DNA from: Hahella sp. HNIBRBA332
GTDB lineage: Bacteria; Pseudomonadota; Gammaproteobacteria; Pseudomonadales; Oleiphilaceae
DNA length: 64,000 nt
NCBI RefSeq assembly: GCF_030719035.1
Contig: NZ_CP132203.1
Location: 2,728,001 to 2,792,000 of the forward strand
Reading direction: 5' to 3'
Shown: positions 1 through 8,548 of the stretch, in pieces
Layout: every line of letters starts with the position of its first letter
Position numbering within the stretch: position 1 is the first letter of the stretch
Notes under the pieces: model-generated
Database searches by the model: none
What the model saw: only the letters and a program-made list of their open reading frames with translations
Told to the model about the DNA's origin: nothing
Program-made: the position numbers and the translations under genes

Positions 1-2
1 TC

Positions 3-3000
3 AACGCCCTGCCCATCATCAACAGCATTGATCCCGAGGCGTCATTCAAGACCCTGTTGCTGCAAACCCGCTCGCAGCTTCTGGACGCTTATCAGCACCA
101 GCATTACCAGTGGCGGGAAATGGCGGAGGACTTCGGTCTGTCCTGGCGTCACCACTGCCCGCTGTTTGACGTGGCGGCCCATTACGACGCCTTGCACGGC
201 GAGCTGCCCGCCAATCTCAACAACGACGTCACGGTGAGTCTGCTGCAGCGGGCCGGCACGCTCAGTTTCTCTATCGCCTACAACGAATCGCGCTTTCATC
301 TGCATCGCATCGAGCTGTTCGCCGAGCATCTGCAGCAAGTGTTGACCATGGCCTTGGAGCAGCCGGATTTACCGGTGAAACAACTGGACATGCTCACCAC
401 CCGCGACTGGAGTCTGCTGGCCAGTTTCAACCTGACCGAACAAGCGACGCTCGCCAACGCCAATGTGTTGAGCCAGTTCCGCGACGTGGTGTCGCGCTAT
501 GGCGGGCATATTGCGCTGCAGACGCCGGGGCTGCAGTTGTGCTACCGCATGCTGGACGAACAATCCAATCAACTGGCGCGGGAGCTGCAGGTCTCCGGCC
601 TGGAAAAAGGCGGACTGGTGGGCGTCTGCTGCCGCCCCGGCTGCGACATGGTGATCTCGCTGCTGGCGGCGTTGAAGGCCGGCGGCGCGTTTCTACCTCT
701 CGACCCGGATTACCCGGCGGAGCGTCTGCGCTATATGGCGGAGGACTCCGGCTGTCGTCTGTTCCTGGTGGAAAGCCCGGAGGTGGATGCGCCCTTCATT
801 GAGGTGCTGGAGGATCGCGGCGGCTCTGTTATTTACCTGGACGACATCACCTCCTGGCGCCAACAGTCGCCGCGACCTCTGGACTATGCCCCCGCCCCTG
901 ACGCCGCCGCTTACATGATCTATACCTCCGGCTCCACCGGCGCGCCCAAGGGCGTCTTGTTGCATCACAGCGGCTTGATCAACATGCTGGAAGCGCAGAT
1001 CAAGGCGTTCAGATTGCGCAGCGACAGCCGGGTGCTGCAGGTGGCGTCATTCAGTTTCGACGCCGCGGTGTCGGAGATTTTCACCGCCCTGTGCGCCGGC
1101 GCCCGTCTGGTGCTGGCGCCCCGCGACCGCATCATGCCCGGACCGGATCTGGCGCAGGCGCTGCAGGAGTTTGAAATCACCCACATTACACTGACGCCGT
1201 CGTCCCTCGCGCTGTTGCCGGAAGACGCCGCCACGGGCCTGCAAACCCTGGTGGTGGCGGGGGAGCCTTGCCCGGCGAATCTGGTCCCGAAATGGAGCAA
1301 GGGTCGTCTGATGATCAATGCGTACGGCCCCACGGAATCCACGGTCTGCGCCACCCTCGGCGAAGTGGTGTACAGCGGTCTGCCACCGGATGTGGGGCAA
1401 CCGATTCAGAATACGCAGTGCCACGTGGTCGACGCTCTGGACCGTCCCTGTCCGGTGGGCGTTCCCGGCGAGCTGTTGATCTCCGGCGTTGGCCTGGCCC
1501 TGGGCTACCATAACCGACCAGAGCTGAACGACGCCCGTTTCGTGGAGCTGGCGCTGCCCGGGTTATCCGCGCCACGGCGCTATTACCGCAGCGGCGACCG
1601 CGCCCGCTGGCGACCGGACGGCGCATTGGATTTGCTCGGCAGAACGGATCGCCAGTTTAAAGTGCGCGGTTTCCGGATCGAAGCCGGCGAACTGGAGACC
1701 CAATTGCTAAGTCGGGAGGATATTCAGCAAGCCGCCGTCGTCGCCCAGGGCGAAGAGGCGGATCGCCGTCTGTTGGCCTACGTGGCGCTGGCGCGCACGG
1801 CGAGTAAAGGCGAGTTGCAGACGGAAGCCATTCTGGACTATCTGCGTGAGCGTCTGCCGCCTTACATGCTGCCGGATCTGCTGGTTCCGCTGGACGCGCT
1901 GCCGCTGACGCCTTCCGGCAAGACGGATTACGCCGCACTGGAAGGCATGCACGCCGCCGCGTCGCAAAATGAATTCGTCGCGCCTCGCGATGACGTGGAG
2001 TTAGGCGTGGCGCGCATCTGGGAACGTTTGCTGGAGCGCAGCCCGGTGGGCGTGACGGACAACTTTTTCGCCCTGGGCGGCTTCTCCCTGTTGGCGGTGC
2101 GCTTGATGAGCGCCATTCAGCAGGAGTTTCATGTCGCCCTGCCCCTGACCACCCTGTTCCAGCATCCGACCGTGGAGAAACTGGCGGAACAGGTGCGCAG
2201 CGCCCGCAAAGCCCATCCTGAAGACTGGTCGCCCCTGGTGACGCTGACCGCCCGCGGCGAACATCCGCCGCTGTTCTGCGTACACCCCACCGGCGCCACG
2301 GTGCTTTGTTATTACCATCTGGCCGCTTGTCTGGGGGAGGCGCGCCCCTTTATCGGCGTACAGGCGCGAGGCATCGAGCCGGAGCAGCTCCCCTTCGACA
2401 ACATCCCGGAGATGGCGGCGTACTATGCCGACGCACTGTGTAAGCGTCAGCCCACCGGGCCGTTTTATCTGGCGGGATGGTCCTTCGGCGGCGTGGCGGT
2501 GTTCGAGGTCGCCCGCGTGTTGCAGGCGCGAGGCCGGGAAATCGCCTTCCTGGGCCTGCTGGATTCTTACGCGCCGGATGTATTCGACGGCGGCTTCGAA
2601 GCCCACGACGATGCGGAAATCATCAGTTCGCTGCTTGGCGGCATCGCGGATGTGGATCCAGAGTCCCTGCGCGGTCTGTCCACGGAAAACCAGCTGCAGG
2701 CGGCCATTCAAGCCACCCAGCAAGCCCAGGCCCTGCCGCAGGGGTTCAGCCTGGAGCAGGCGCGCCGCATTCTGCAGGTAAGCAAGTTGAATTACCATGC
2801 GGTGGAGTCTTATCAACCACAGCCTTACAACGGCAAGATCACCCTGTTCCGCCCTCTTGGGGAGGAGCAGTTGGCGAAGTCCGTATGCCCGGACGATCCC
2901 AGTCTGGGCTGGTCCAAGTGGGCGCAACGGGGCGTGGAGGTGGAGTACGTTCCCGGTCGGCACCAGACCATGGTGCAGCCGCCCAATGTTGAAACCTTAG

Positions 3001-3080
3001 CCACGCGTCTGCTGGTGCATCTGCAGCAGGCGGAATCCTTTACTCCCATGACGACGGAACGAAAGGAGCAGACAGCATGA
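3..3080 (+). CDS. Nonribosomal peptide synthetase, C-terminal part (C-A-PCP-TE), partial
   Basis: This is the 3' end of an NRPS gene; the frame is open from base 3, so the protein begins upstream. It shows the C-terminal part of a condensation domain (to about nt 400), an adenylation domain (about 450-1950) with core motif YTSGSTGAPKG at 920-951 and NAYGPTE near 1320, a carrier protein (about 1975-2200) with the attachment serine in GGFSL rather than the usual GGHSL, and a type I thioesterase (about 2260-3030) with nucleophile motif GWSFGG near 2480 and a catalytic-type histidine in GRHQ at 2961. Aligning the pocket to GrsA gives the code D-A-S-T-V-A-A-V-C-(K), which I recall as a tyrosine code. 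The terminal TE means this is the last module, releasing the peptide by hydrolysis or cyclisation. The product is unknown because upstream modules are not visible. Confidence 0.95.
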   Translation, partial: NALPIINSIDPEASFKTLLLQTRSQLLDAYQHQHYQWREMAEDFGLSWRHHCPLFDVAAHYDALHGELPANLNNDVTVSLLQRAGTLSFSIAYNESRFHLHRIELFAEHLQQVLTMALEQPDLPVKQLDMLTTRDWSLLASFNLTEQATLANANVLSQFRDVVSRYGGHIALQTPGLQLCYRMLDEQSNQLARELQVSGLEKGGLVGVCCRPGCDMVISLLAALKAGGAFLPLDPDYPAERLRYMAEDSGCRLFLVESPEVDAPFIEVLEDRGGSVIYLDDITSWRQQSPRPLDYAPAPDAAAYMIYTSGSTGAPKGVLLHHSGLINMLEAQIKAFRLRSDSRVLQVASFSFDAAVSEIFTALCAGARLVLAPRDRIMPGPDLAQALQEFEITHITLTPSSLALLPEDAATGLQTLVVAGEPCPANLVPKWSKGRLMINAYGPTESTVCATLGEVVYSGLPPDVGQPIQNTQCHVVDALDRPCPVGVPGELLISGVGLALGYHNRPELNDARFVELALPGLSAPRRYYRSGDRARWRPDGALDLLGRTDRQFKVRGFRIEAGELETQLLSREDIQQAAVVAQGEEADRRLLAYVALARTASKGELQTEAILDYLRERLPPYMLPDLLVPLDALPLTPSGKTDYAALEGMHAAASQNEFVAPRDDVELGVARIWERLLERSPVGVTDNFFALGGFSLLAVRLMSAIQQEFHVALPLTTLFQHPTVEKLAEQVRSARKAHPEDWSPLVTLTARGEHPPLFCVHPTGATVLCYYHLAACLGEARPFIGVQARGIEPEQLPFDNIPEMAAYYADALCKRQPTGPFYLAGWSFGGVAVFEVARVLQARGREIAFLGLLDSYAPDVFDGGFEAHDDAEIISSLLGGIADVDPESLRGLSTENQLQAAIQATQQAQALPQGFSLEQARRILQVSKLNYHAVESYQPQPYNGKITLFRPLGEEQLAKSVCPDDPSLGWSKWAQRGVEVEYVPGRHQTMVQPPNVETLATRLLVHLQQAESFTPMTTERKEQTA

Positions 3081-3997
3081 CCACAACCTCACCCATCACT
3101 CATCGTATTCCCACCGCCCGGTGCAATAAGCAGGAAAGCCGTCCCCTCGCCTTTGCCGGGCATCTGGTGCGGGCGCAGGAGGGCGACACGCTCGACAGCG
3201 TCAGCGCCGATGACTTTCATTTCGCCATGGAACAGAAAGGCGTGGCGTTGTTTCGCGGTTTTGAAGCGACGCCGGAGTGTTTCGGCGACTTTGTGGAGAA
3301 ATTCAGCTCGCGCCTGATACTTGATCCCACCCGGCAATCCTATGACCGCCGCGTGCAGCGGGTGCTGTCAGGAACCCCGGGCATCGAGCTGCACAGCGAG
3401 CACAGCAACAGCCCGTTCACCCCGGATTACATCTGGTTCTACTGCCGGCGCGCCGCCGGCGAACGCGGCCAGACCACCTACTGCGACGGCCTGGAACTCT
3501 GGCGCTCTCTGAGCGAGACCAGCCGCACCTTCATCGAGAACGTGCGCTTTATCTATCATCGCCGGTTCCCGGAAATGTTCTGGAAAGTGTTCGTGGCCTT
3601 CATGATCGACGAAGACATCCCCGTGGAGGAGATCAACCGCGATCATCTGGAGAACTTATTCAGCGGCCTTGCAGGAGTGCGAATAGAGCTGACCGCGGAC
3701 AATCAACTCGATTTCAGCTACTCCACCTACGTCTACAACGAACTGCCCGGCGGCCGCCGCGCCCTGGCCAACAGCCTCACCGGCCCCTATCCCGGCCAGA
3801 CCGTCACCATGGAAGACGGCTCCCCCATCCCCCACTGGCTGATGGGAGAACTCAAATCCCTGCACGACCTCCACACCCGCGACATCCCCTGGCGCGACGG
3901 CGACATCGCCGTCCTCAACAACAAACGCATGATGCACGGCCGCCGCCCATCGGAAGACATGGGAAGGGAACTGTTTTCTGCGTTGAGTTATGGGTGA
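3077..3997 (+). CDS. SyrP/TauD-like Fe(II)/2-oxoglutarate-dependent oxygenase
   Basis: A 306-residue protein of the TauD/TfdA superfamily, closest in style to SyrP-type enzymes that hydroxylate amino acids tethered to NRPS carrier proteins. The metal-binding facial triad is suggested by HSE in ELHSEHSN (about residue 102) and the distal histidine in MMHGRR near residue 280; an arginine after that histidine would bind 2-oxoglutarate. The ATG overlaps the NRPS stop codon (ATGA), so the two are translationally coupled and very probably act in the same pathway. Inferred role: beta-hydroxylation or similar oxidation of a residue in the peptide. The first metal ligand pair is HxE rather than HxD, as in other SyrP-like enzymes. 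The substrate cannot be read from sequence. Confidence 0.88.
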   Translation: MTTTSPITHRIPTARCNKQESRPLAFAGHLVRAQEGDTLDSVSADDFHFAMEQKGVALFRGFEATPECFGDFVEKFSSRLILDPTRQSYDRRVQRVLSGTPGIELHSEHSNSPFTPDYIWFYCRRAAGERGQTTYCDGLELWRSLSETSRTFIENVRFIYHRRFPEMFWKVFVAFMIDEDIPVEEINRDHLENLFSGLAGVRIELTADNQLDFSYSTYVYNELPGGRRALANSLTGPYPGQTVTMEDGSPIPHWLMGELKSLHDLHTRDIPWRDGDIAVLNNKRMMHGRRPSEDMGRELFSALSYG

Positions 3998-4016
3998 CGG
4001 GGGAGTTTATTTTTGT

Positions 4017-4046
4017 GCCTCATCCCCAGCGTTTTGGGGGTGAGGC
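4017..4046. terminator. Stem-loop downstream of the NRPS/oxygenase operon
   Basis: Two 11-nt arms (4017-4027 and 4036-4046) pair with one G-U wobble around an 8-nt loop, 20 bp after the oxygenase stop codon. There is no good T tract on either strand, so it is a plausible but weak transcription terminator or a 3'-end protecting hairpin. Confidence 0.45.
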
Positions 4047-4308
4047 GCTGTGCTTTCGCATTCTGAAATCGCTTTATACGCGTACTTCAACGTACCGTCT
4101 TTTGATGAAGATTCCGGCTCTGCGCTACGCCATTCATCAATAAACTTCATAGCCGCGACCAAACCTTCCAAATAGAGACTGCGATGGAACAATGTCATCA
4201 GATTGATTTTGAGGGTGATCAGCACCGGTCTGCTCCCCCTATTCTCCACCCTGTCCTTATCAAAGAAATCTACGGTTTCTTCCAGCGGTGAGACAGGGTT
4301 CCGCGGCA

Positions 4309-4482
4309 ATGACAATAAAACCTTTCATCATCGGAGAGAAGAATTGGCTCTTCGCTAACACCAAAGGCGCAGCTCACACTATCCTCTGCCGTCTGATCGA
4401 GACGGCCAAGACCAATAGTCTGGTACCTTTCCATTACCTGACGCATCTACTGATGCGAGCTGTCGAAACAACTCAGCGATAA
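4309..4482 (+). pseudogene. IS66-family transposase, C-terminal remnant
   Basis: The short frame reads KPFIIGEKNWLFANTKGA, followed by a helix ending in ETAKTNSLVPFHYLTHLL. This matches the conserved C-terminal block of IS66-type DDE transposases (RPFxIGRKNWLF...GA...SLVETAKANGLEPYxYL). Everything N-terminal, including the DDE residues, is absent, and the usual LPW-type end is lost by frameshift. It is a dead fragment that marks old transposon activity between the NRPS operon and the GC-rich peptidase pair. Confidence 0.75.
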
Positions 4483-5471
4483 GGTTTGCGAAAATCAAAT
4501 CACCGCAATCACCGTCACCGGAAGCTGCCTGATCATCGTCAGGCCATATGCGCGATATTCCAGTTCTGGAATTCCACTCGGCGGAACATGACGCGTAGCA
4601 GCATGAAATTTGTATGCATAGGAGTTGCATGCAGGAGTTAGTGCGCTGCCGCACCGACGCAATACTAACGCCAACAGCATAATTTCTGTACCGGCGGATC
4701 GTTGGATCAAATGGAGGTATGTATGAGAAAGTCTGACGCACAAAACACAAAAAAAGAACGATTACGCAACGCCCCCACAGACCTAACAACAATGAGAATC
4801 CCAACCGAGTCGCCAAGGTCAGCAACCTGCTTCATAACAACAGCGAGCACAGGCTATGCCCAGCATGGATGAGAATAAGGGACAGTGGAAGCGCTATATT
4901 GCCGTTGAAAGACGTATGGCTGTCCGTCGGAGGATTGGACTCAGGCGCGTCTTGACCGGGAGATTTGTTCAAAGTGGCTCAATACGCATCAGCTCATCGG
5001 CAACGCTATGCAAGCGACGACTGCCGGGCCGCCATGAGCCGGGCCAGACGCATAAATTATATTGAGATCGTATTGCGTAATGGCCCGATTCAAATGCACT
5101 TATATTGGTTGAATACAAGGATGATCGACCCTGTATTTGCGAACATAACGAGTAATAAGGATTTAGATCAAATCACATTGCGCAGTAAAGCCAAAGCAAT
5201 GGCTCAATGGCTCAATGGCTCAATGGCTAATGTACTGAATGGTACGCAATATAGAGAAGACGTGGCGGTTTGGGTAAAGCAGCTTTATAGGCTGAATTGA
5301 AAATTCACCAAGTCTATGGAAGCTGTTCTGTATATTTTTACCGTGCGGGTTTTCATTGATTCTAAATTTGTAATTTTCTACAGCTTGGTTAGGCGACGAC
5401 ACCCGACAACATTTGCGTAACGCGGTCCGAAGCGAGTTGACGACGGGTCCACGAAACGAAAGGAGAAAGTC
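4483..5471. other. Decayed intergenic region without a confident gene
   Basis: About 1 kb between the IS66 remnant and the peptidase genes. Short frames exist on both strands, but none shows a recognisable domain, a good ribosome-binding site or sustained coding character. It looks like accumulated mobile-element debris. The last 60 bp turn GC-rich and end in a strong AGGAG-type ribosome-binding site for the gene at 5472, suggesting that the boundary of the imported segment lies near 5390-5410. Confidence 0.5.
4965..5300 (+). CDS. Possible small hypothetical protein
   Basis: A 111-codon frame without recognisable family. Its middle reads like a real protein (a Tyr/Trp-containing segment near residues 45-60), but there is no convincing ribosome-binding site. 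It contains a repeated MAQWLNGS-type stretch caused by three copies of an 8-bp DNA repeat at about 5200-5228. It could equally be a remnant of a longer gene, as the whole region is decayed. Confidence 0.25.
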   Translation: MFKVAQYASAHRQRYASDDCRAAMSRARRINYIEIVLRNGPIQMHLYWLNTRMIDPVFANITSNKDLDQITLRSKAKAMAQWLNGSMANVLNGTQYREDVAVWVKQLYRLN

Positions 5472-8400
5472 ATGAGGAAAGAAACCTATCGCCCAGATCT
5501 GAAAGCACACGTGCTGACAGATGAAGCCAACCGCGTGCGCGCCATCCGGCACACCCAAGAGTACTGGGAGAGCCCGACGGGCGGCGGGTTACCGACCGCC
5601 ATTGCGTACCTGCGGCAATTTGCCGGCGTGTACGAGATCCCAACGAAGAAGCTCGACCATCTCGAAACAAAGGTGAACTTCCTGGAGCCTCGGGAGCAGG
5701 ACGAAGAGTACCGGCTGTGGGAGGAGAGGCGTCAGTTCGACTCGGAGACCTTCGGCTTCTACCAGACTTGGTTGAACGTTCCAGTGTGGCTCGCTGGCGT
5801 TAAAGTGACCGTGAAGCAGGGTCCGAACCGGGTCATCGCTTCGGAAGACACGACCCAGCTCGGCATTGACGCGAAGATGCCCCCAGCGGAAGCCATTGCG
5901 CGCTACCGCGACCTGTTCACCAGCGCCAACGCCGCCACGATCCAGCGCCGCGCGATGCGCGCCCATCCCGACCTCCGGGCGGTCAGACAGCCTAAGGCGG
6001 CCGAAGGCGGAGCCGAGCGTGCGGGCGAAGCCTTAGTGCGCGGACTGCTCGCCTTCAAGAAGGACGCCGAGGAGAAGCGCGCAACCGTGCATTTCATTCG
6101 TGGGCTCTTCTGGATCTACCGTTACGACGCCGCTGCGCGGCTACCGGAAGACGAGCCGGAGGCGGTTCCGGTCATCAAGGAACAAGCCGAGGCTGAGGCC
6201 GGTCGCCGAGCCAGGAAGGGCGGGAAGGAAGCGCCCGGCCCAGCCGTCCCGCGCCCCTTCGACCTCCCTGACGTCGACCGCAAGGTCAAGGACGGCGCCT
6301 ACTACATGGTCGCAGAGATCACCTTTGAGGTCGCCGTAGGGCGCGAGCGGCACGTGTGGCGGGTCCTCGTCGACCTCGCCACCAACTCGGTCCTCTACCT
6401 GCGGCCGCTCTCGGCGTTCGTGAACGGCTACGTCTACGAAGACGATCCGATCACGAGTACCGGCACGACGACGCCGACCGCCTCCTCGAACAACGCCACC
6501 CTGAATCCGCACCACGACGACGTCACCCTGCAAAACCTCGACGGGCCCAATGGAGGGACGCAGCATCTCACCGGCTCTTTCGCGGAGGTCACGCAGATCG
6601 AAGGCCCGGACATCGCGCCCCCGACTGAGGCAGCCGGCGCCGACTTCGACTACGACGTGCGCACGAACAACTTCGCCTCGGTCAGCGGTTACTTCCACGT
6701 CGACCGGATCTTCCGCACGATGCAGGACCTGGGTTTCAACGTGGCCACCTACATGGCGAACACGGTGTTCCCAGTCCCAGTTGACGTCCGCTGCTTCGAC
6801 ATCGTCAACGCTCACTGCGTCGGCGACGGCATGGGCGGAATCGGCCACGCGGGCTACGGCATCATGGACGCCAGCATTGCCGGCGACCCGCTCGGCCGGG
6901 CCTGCGACCCACGTGTGCACCTCCACGAGGTGCTCGGACACGGGATTCTGTACGAGGCTGTAGGCGGCCCCAACATGGGCTTCACCCACAGCGCAGGTGA
7001 TTCGTTATCTCTGATCTATTTCGACCCGGACTCCAACTGCAATGGCGTCGACGGCACGCCAGTCGGCAAGCCCGGCGATCTGCGCTTCACCTACGTCCCC
7101 TGGCACCCGAGCCTCAATCGGCGCTGTGACCGCGACATCGCGGCCGGCTGGGCCTGGAACGGTTCACGTGATGACGGAGGCTACGGTTCGGAGGAGATCC
7201 TTGCGACGACGCTCTTCAATTTCTACCGCTCAATCGGCGGGGATCACCCAAACCTCGGGCGGCGGCAGTTTGCCTCGCGCATGGCGATGTACTTGATCAT
7301 GCGCGCCATCGGGAACCTGACTCCGGCGACTAATCCGCAGTACGCGCGGGAGTTCGCCGCGGCGCTCATGGCGACCGACGCCCTCAATTGGACGAGCGAA
7401 GGCGTTTTCGGAGGCGCCTACCACAAGGTAATCCGCTGGGCATTCGAAAAACAGGGAGAGTACCAGACGCCGCTAGTGACCAACGGCAGCGCCGCGGACG
7501 GAACCATCGTCGCGCCGGGGAACCCGCCGGACGTCGACGTTTACATCGACGATGGGCGTGCCGGCGAATACCCATTCCAGCACGTGCACTGGCATACCAC
7601 GACCATCTGGAACCGCCGCGCCGCCGATGGCGTCGACGCGCACCAGGAGCCGGAGCTGGGATCGACCAACTACGCGTACGTCAAGATCAAGAATCGCGGC
7701 GCGCAGCAGGCCCAGAATGTGATCGTGTTCGGCTACCACACCAAGCCCGGCGCGGGACTGAACTGGCCGGCCGACTTCGAAGCGTTCGCCACGGCATTCA
7801 TCAACGTCGGCGCCGTGAACGCCAACAACAGCGAGGAGAAGATCATCGGGCCGTTCGAATGGACCCCCAACATCAACGCCTACGGCCACGACTGCATGCT
7901 GATGGTCGTCAAGGCCGACGGGGACGCTGCGAACATCGACAATTTCACCGCCGGCGAAACAATTCCCGAGTGGCGGCTGGTCCCGAACGACAACAACGTC
8001 GGGCAGCGCAATGTGAGCCCGGTTCCCGGCGGCGGTGGCGAGCGGGGACTGATGGCGGGACTCAACGGAGTGAGCTTCCTCGCCGGCAACCCAAACCCCC
8101 GACGGGGCAAGATGACTTTCAACGTCACCCTGCCCTCGCTGTTGACCCGGCTCGGCTGGCGCTTGGAGCTCGTCGGCGTGGGCGACGGCTTCGTTCTCGC
8201 CTCAGGCGCCAAGCGGGAGGTGTTCATCAGGCTGCATTCGGGCAAGTCCTTCACGCGCGACGCTGTAGAAGCCACCAAGGACCGCGACATCCGAATCGAC
8301 CTCCTGGCCAACGACAACCTGGTCGGCGGAATGACCTACCGTCTCGACCCTGATCTCTCGCTGCCCTGGAACGCCGACCGCCCGAAAGACAAGGGCTGCC

Positions 8401-8516
8401 TTAACGACGCCCAGCGTCTGGCCGAGTGCCTCGGTATCAAGCAGGAAATCGGAGCGGTCTGCGTGGAGAAGATCGTGCTGAGTCTGAAGGTCAAGAAGGA
8501 CGACTGCTGCGACTGA
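5472..8516 (+). CDS. Large metallopeptidase-like protein with HExxxH motif
   Basis: A 1014-residue protein without signal peptide or membrane segments, preceded by a strong AGGAG ribosome-binding site. The central part resembles fungalysin/thermolysin-like (gluzincin) proteins. The expected zinc helix is at H485-E486-V-L-G-H490, preceded by H483 and followed by a glycine-rich turn and an FTHSAGDSL motif. The spacing is HExxxH, one residue longer than the normal HExxH and like the HEXXGH motif of dipeptidyl peptidase III (M49). A candidate downstream glutamate lies in GSEEIL. The N-terminal 330 residues may be a propeptide-like region. Residues about 685-830 form a module shared with the next gene, ending in a (D/H)-N-N-x-x-Q-(K/R)-N signature. 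Third codon positions are overwhelmingly G/C, unlike the neighbours, so transfer from a high-GC donor is likely. Substrate and role are unknown; activity is inferred only. Confidence 0.8.
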   Translation: MRKETYRPDLKAHVLTDEANRVRAIRHTQEYWESPTGGGLPTAIAYLRQFAGVYEIPTKKLDHLETKVNFLEPREQDEEYRLWEERRQFDSETFGFYQTWLNVPVWLAGVKVTVKQGPNRVIASEDTTQLGIDAKMPPAEAIARYRDLFTSANAATIQRRAMRAHPDLRAVRQPKAAEGGAERAGEALVRGLLAFKKDAEEKRATVHFIRGLFWIYRYDAAARLPEDEPEAVPVIKEQAEAEAGRRARKGGKEAPGPAVPRPFDLPDVDRKVKDGAYYMVAEITFEVAVGRERHVWRVLVDLATNSVLYLRPLSAFVNGYVYEDDPITSTGTTTPTASSNNATLNPHHDDVTLQNLDGPNGGTQHLTGSFAEVTQIEGPDIAPPTEAAGADFDYDVRTNNFASVSGYFHVDRIFRTMQDLGFNVATYMANTVFPVPVDVRCFDIVNAHCVGDGMGGIGHAGYGIMDASIAGDPLGRACDPRVHLHEVLGHGILYEAVGGPNMGFTHSAGDSLSLIYFDPDSNCNGVDGTPVGKPGDLRFTYVPWHPSLNRRCDRDIAAGWAWNGSRDDGGYGSEEILATTLFNFYRSIGGDHPNLGRRQFASRMAMYLIMRAIGNLTPATNPQYAREFAAALMATDALNWTSEGVFGGAYHKVIRWAFEKQGEYQTPLVTNGSAADGTIVAPGNPPDVDVYIDDGRAGEYPFQHVHWHTTTIWNRRAADGVDAHQEPELGSTNYAYVKIKNRGAQQAQNVIVFGYHTKPGAGLNWPADFEAFATAFINVGAVNANNSEEKIIGPFEWTPNINAYGHDCMLMVVKADGDAANIDNFTAGETIPEWRLVPNDNNVGQRNVSPVPGGGGERGLMAGLNGVSFLAGNPNPRRGKMTFNVTLPSLLTRLGWRLELVGVGDGFVLASGAKREVFIRLHSGKSFTRDAVEATKDRDIRIDLLANDNLVGGMTYRLDPDLSLPWNADRPKDKGCLNDAQRLAECLGIKQEIGAVCVEKIVLSLKVKKDDCCD

Positions 8517-8548
8517 CCTGAACTGTACTTTTGACACGAGGGCTCAAT

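Noticed and set aside
2001..2963. 320-codon minus-strand frame opposite the NRPS
   Set aside because: Shadow of the NRPS coding frame; no domain.
4007..4315. 102-codon minus-strand frame downstream of the oxygenase gene
   Set aside because: Starts with TTG without ribosome-binding site, runs through the operon hairpin, and overlaps the start of the IS66 remnant; no family recognised.
4379..4825. 148-codon minus-strand frame
   Set aside because: Antisense to the IS66 remnant and decayed DNA, no domain or ribosome-binding site.
5380..5470. Possible attC (integron) site because of a GTTAGGC core upstream of the GC-rich operon
   Set aside because: No matching inverse core (RYYYAAC) at the right distance and no integrase in view.
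7388..8353. Overlapping 321-codon plus-strand frame in the peptidase gene
   Set aside because: Arg/Gln-rich translation typical of a shadow frame in high-GC coding DNA; the main frame has domains and a ribosome-binding site. The minus-strand frames at 6141-6989 and 9823-10914 are shadows for the same reason.
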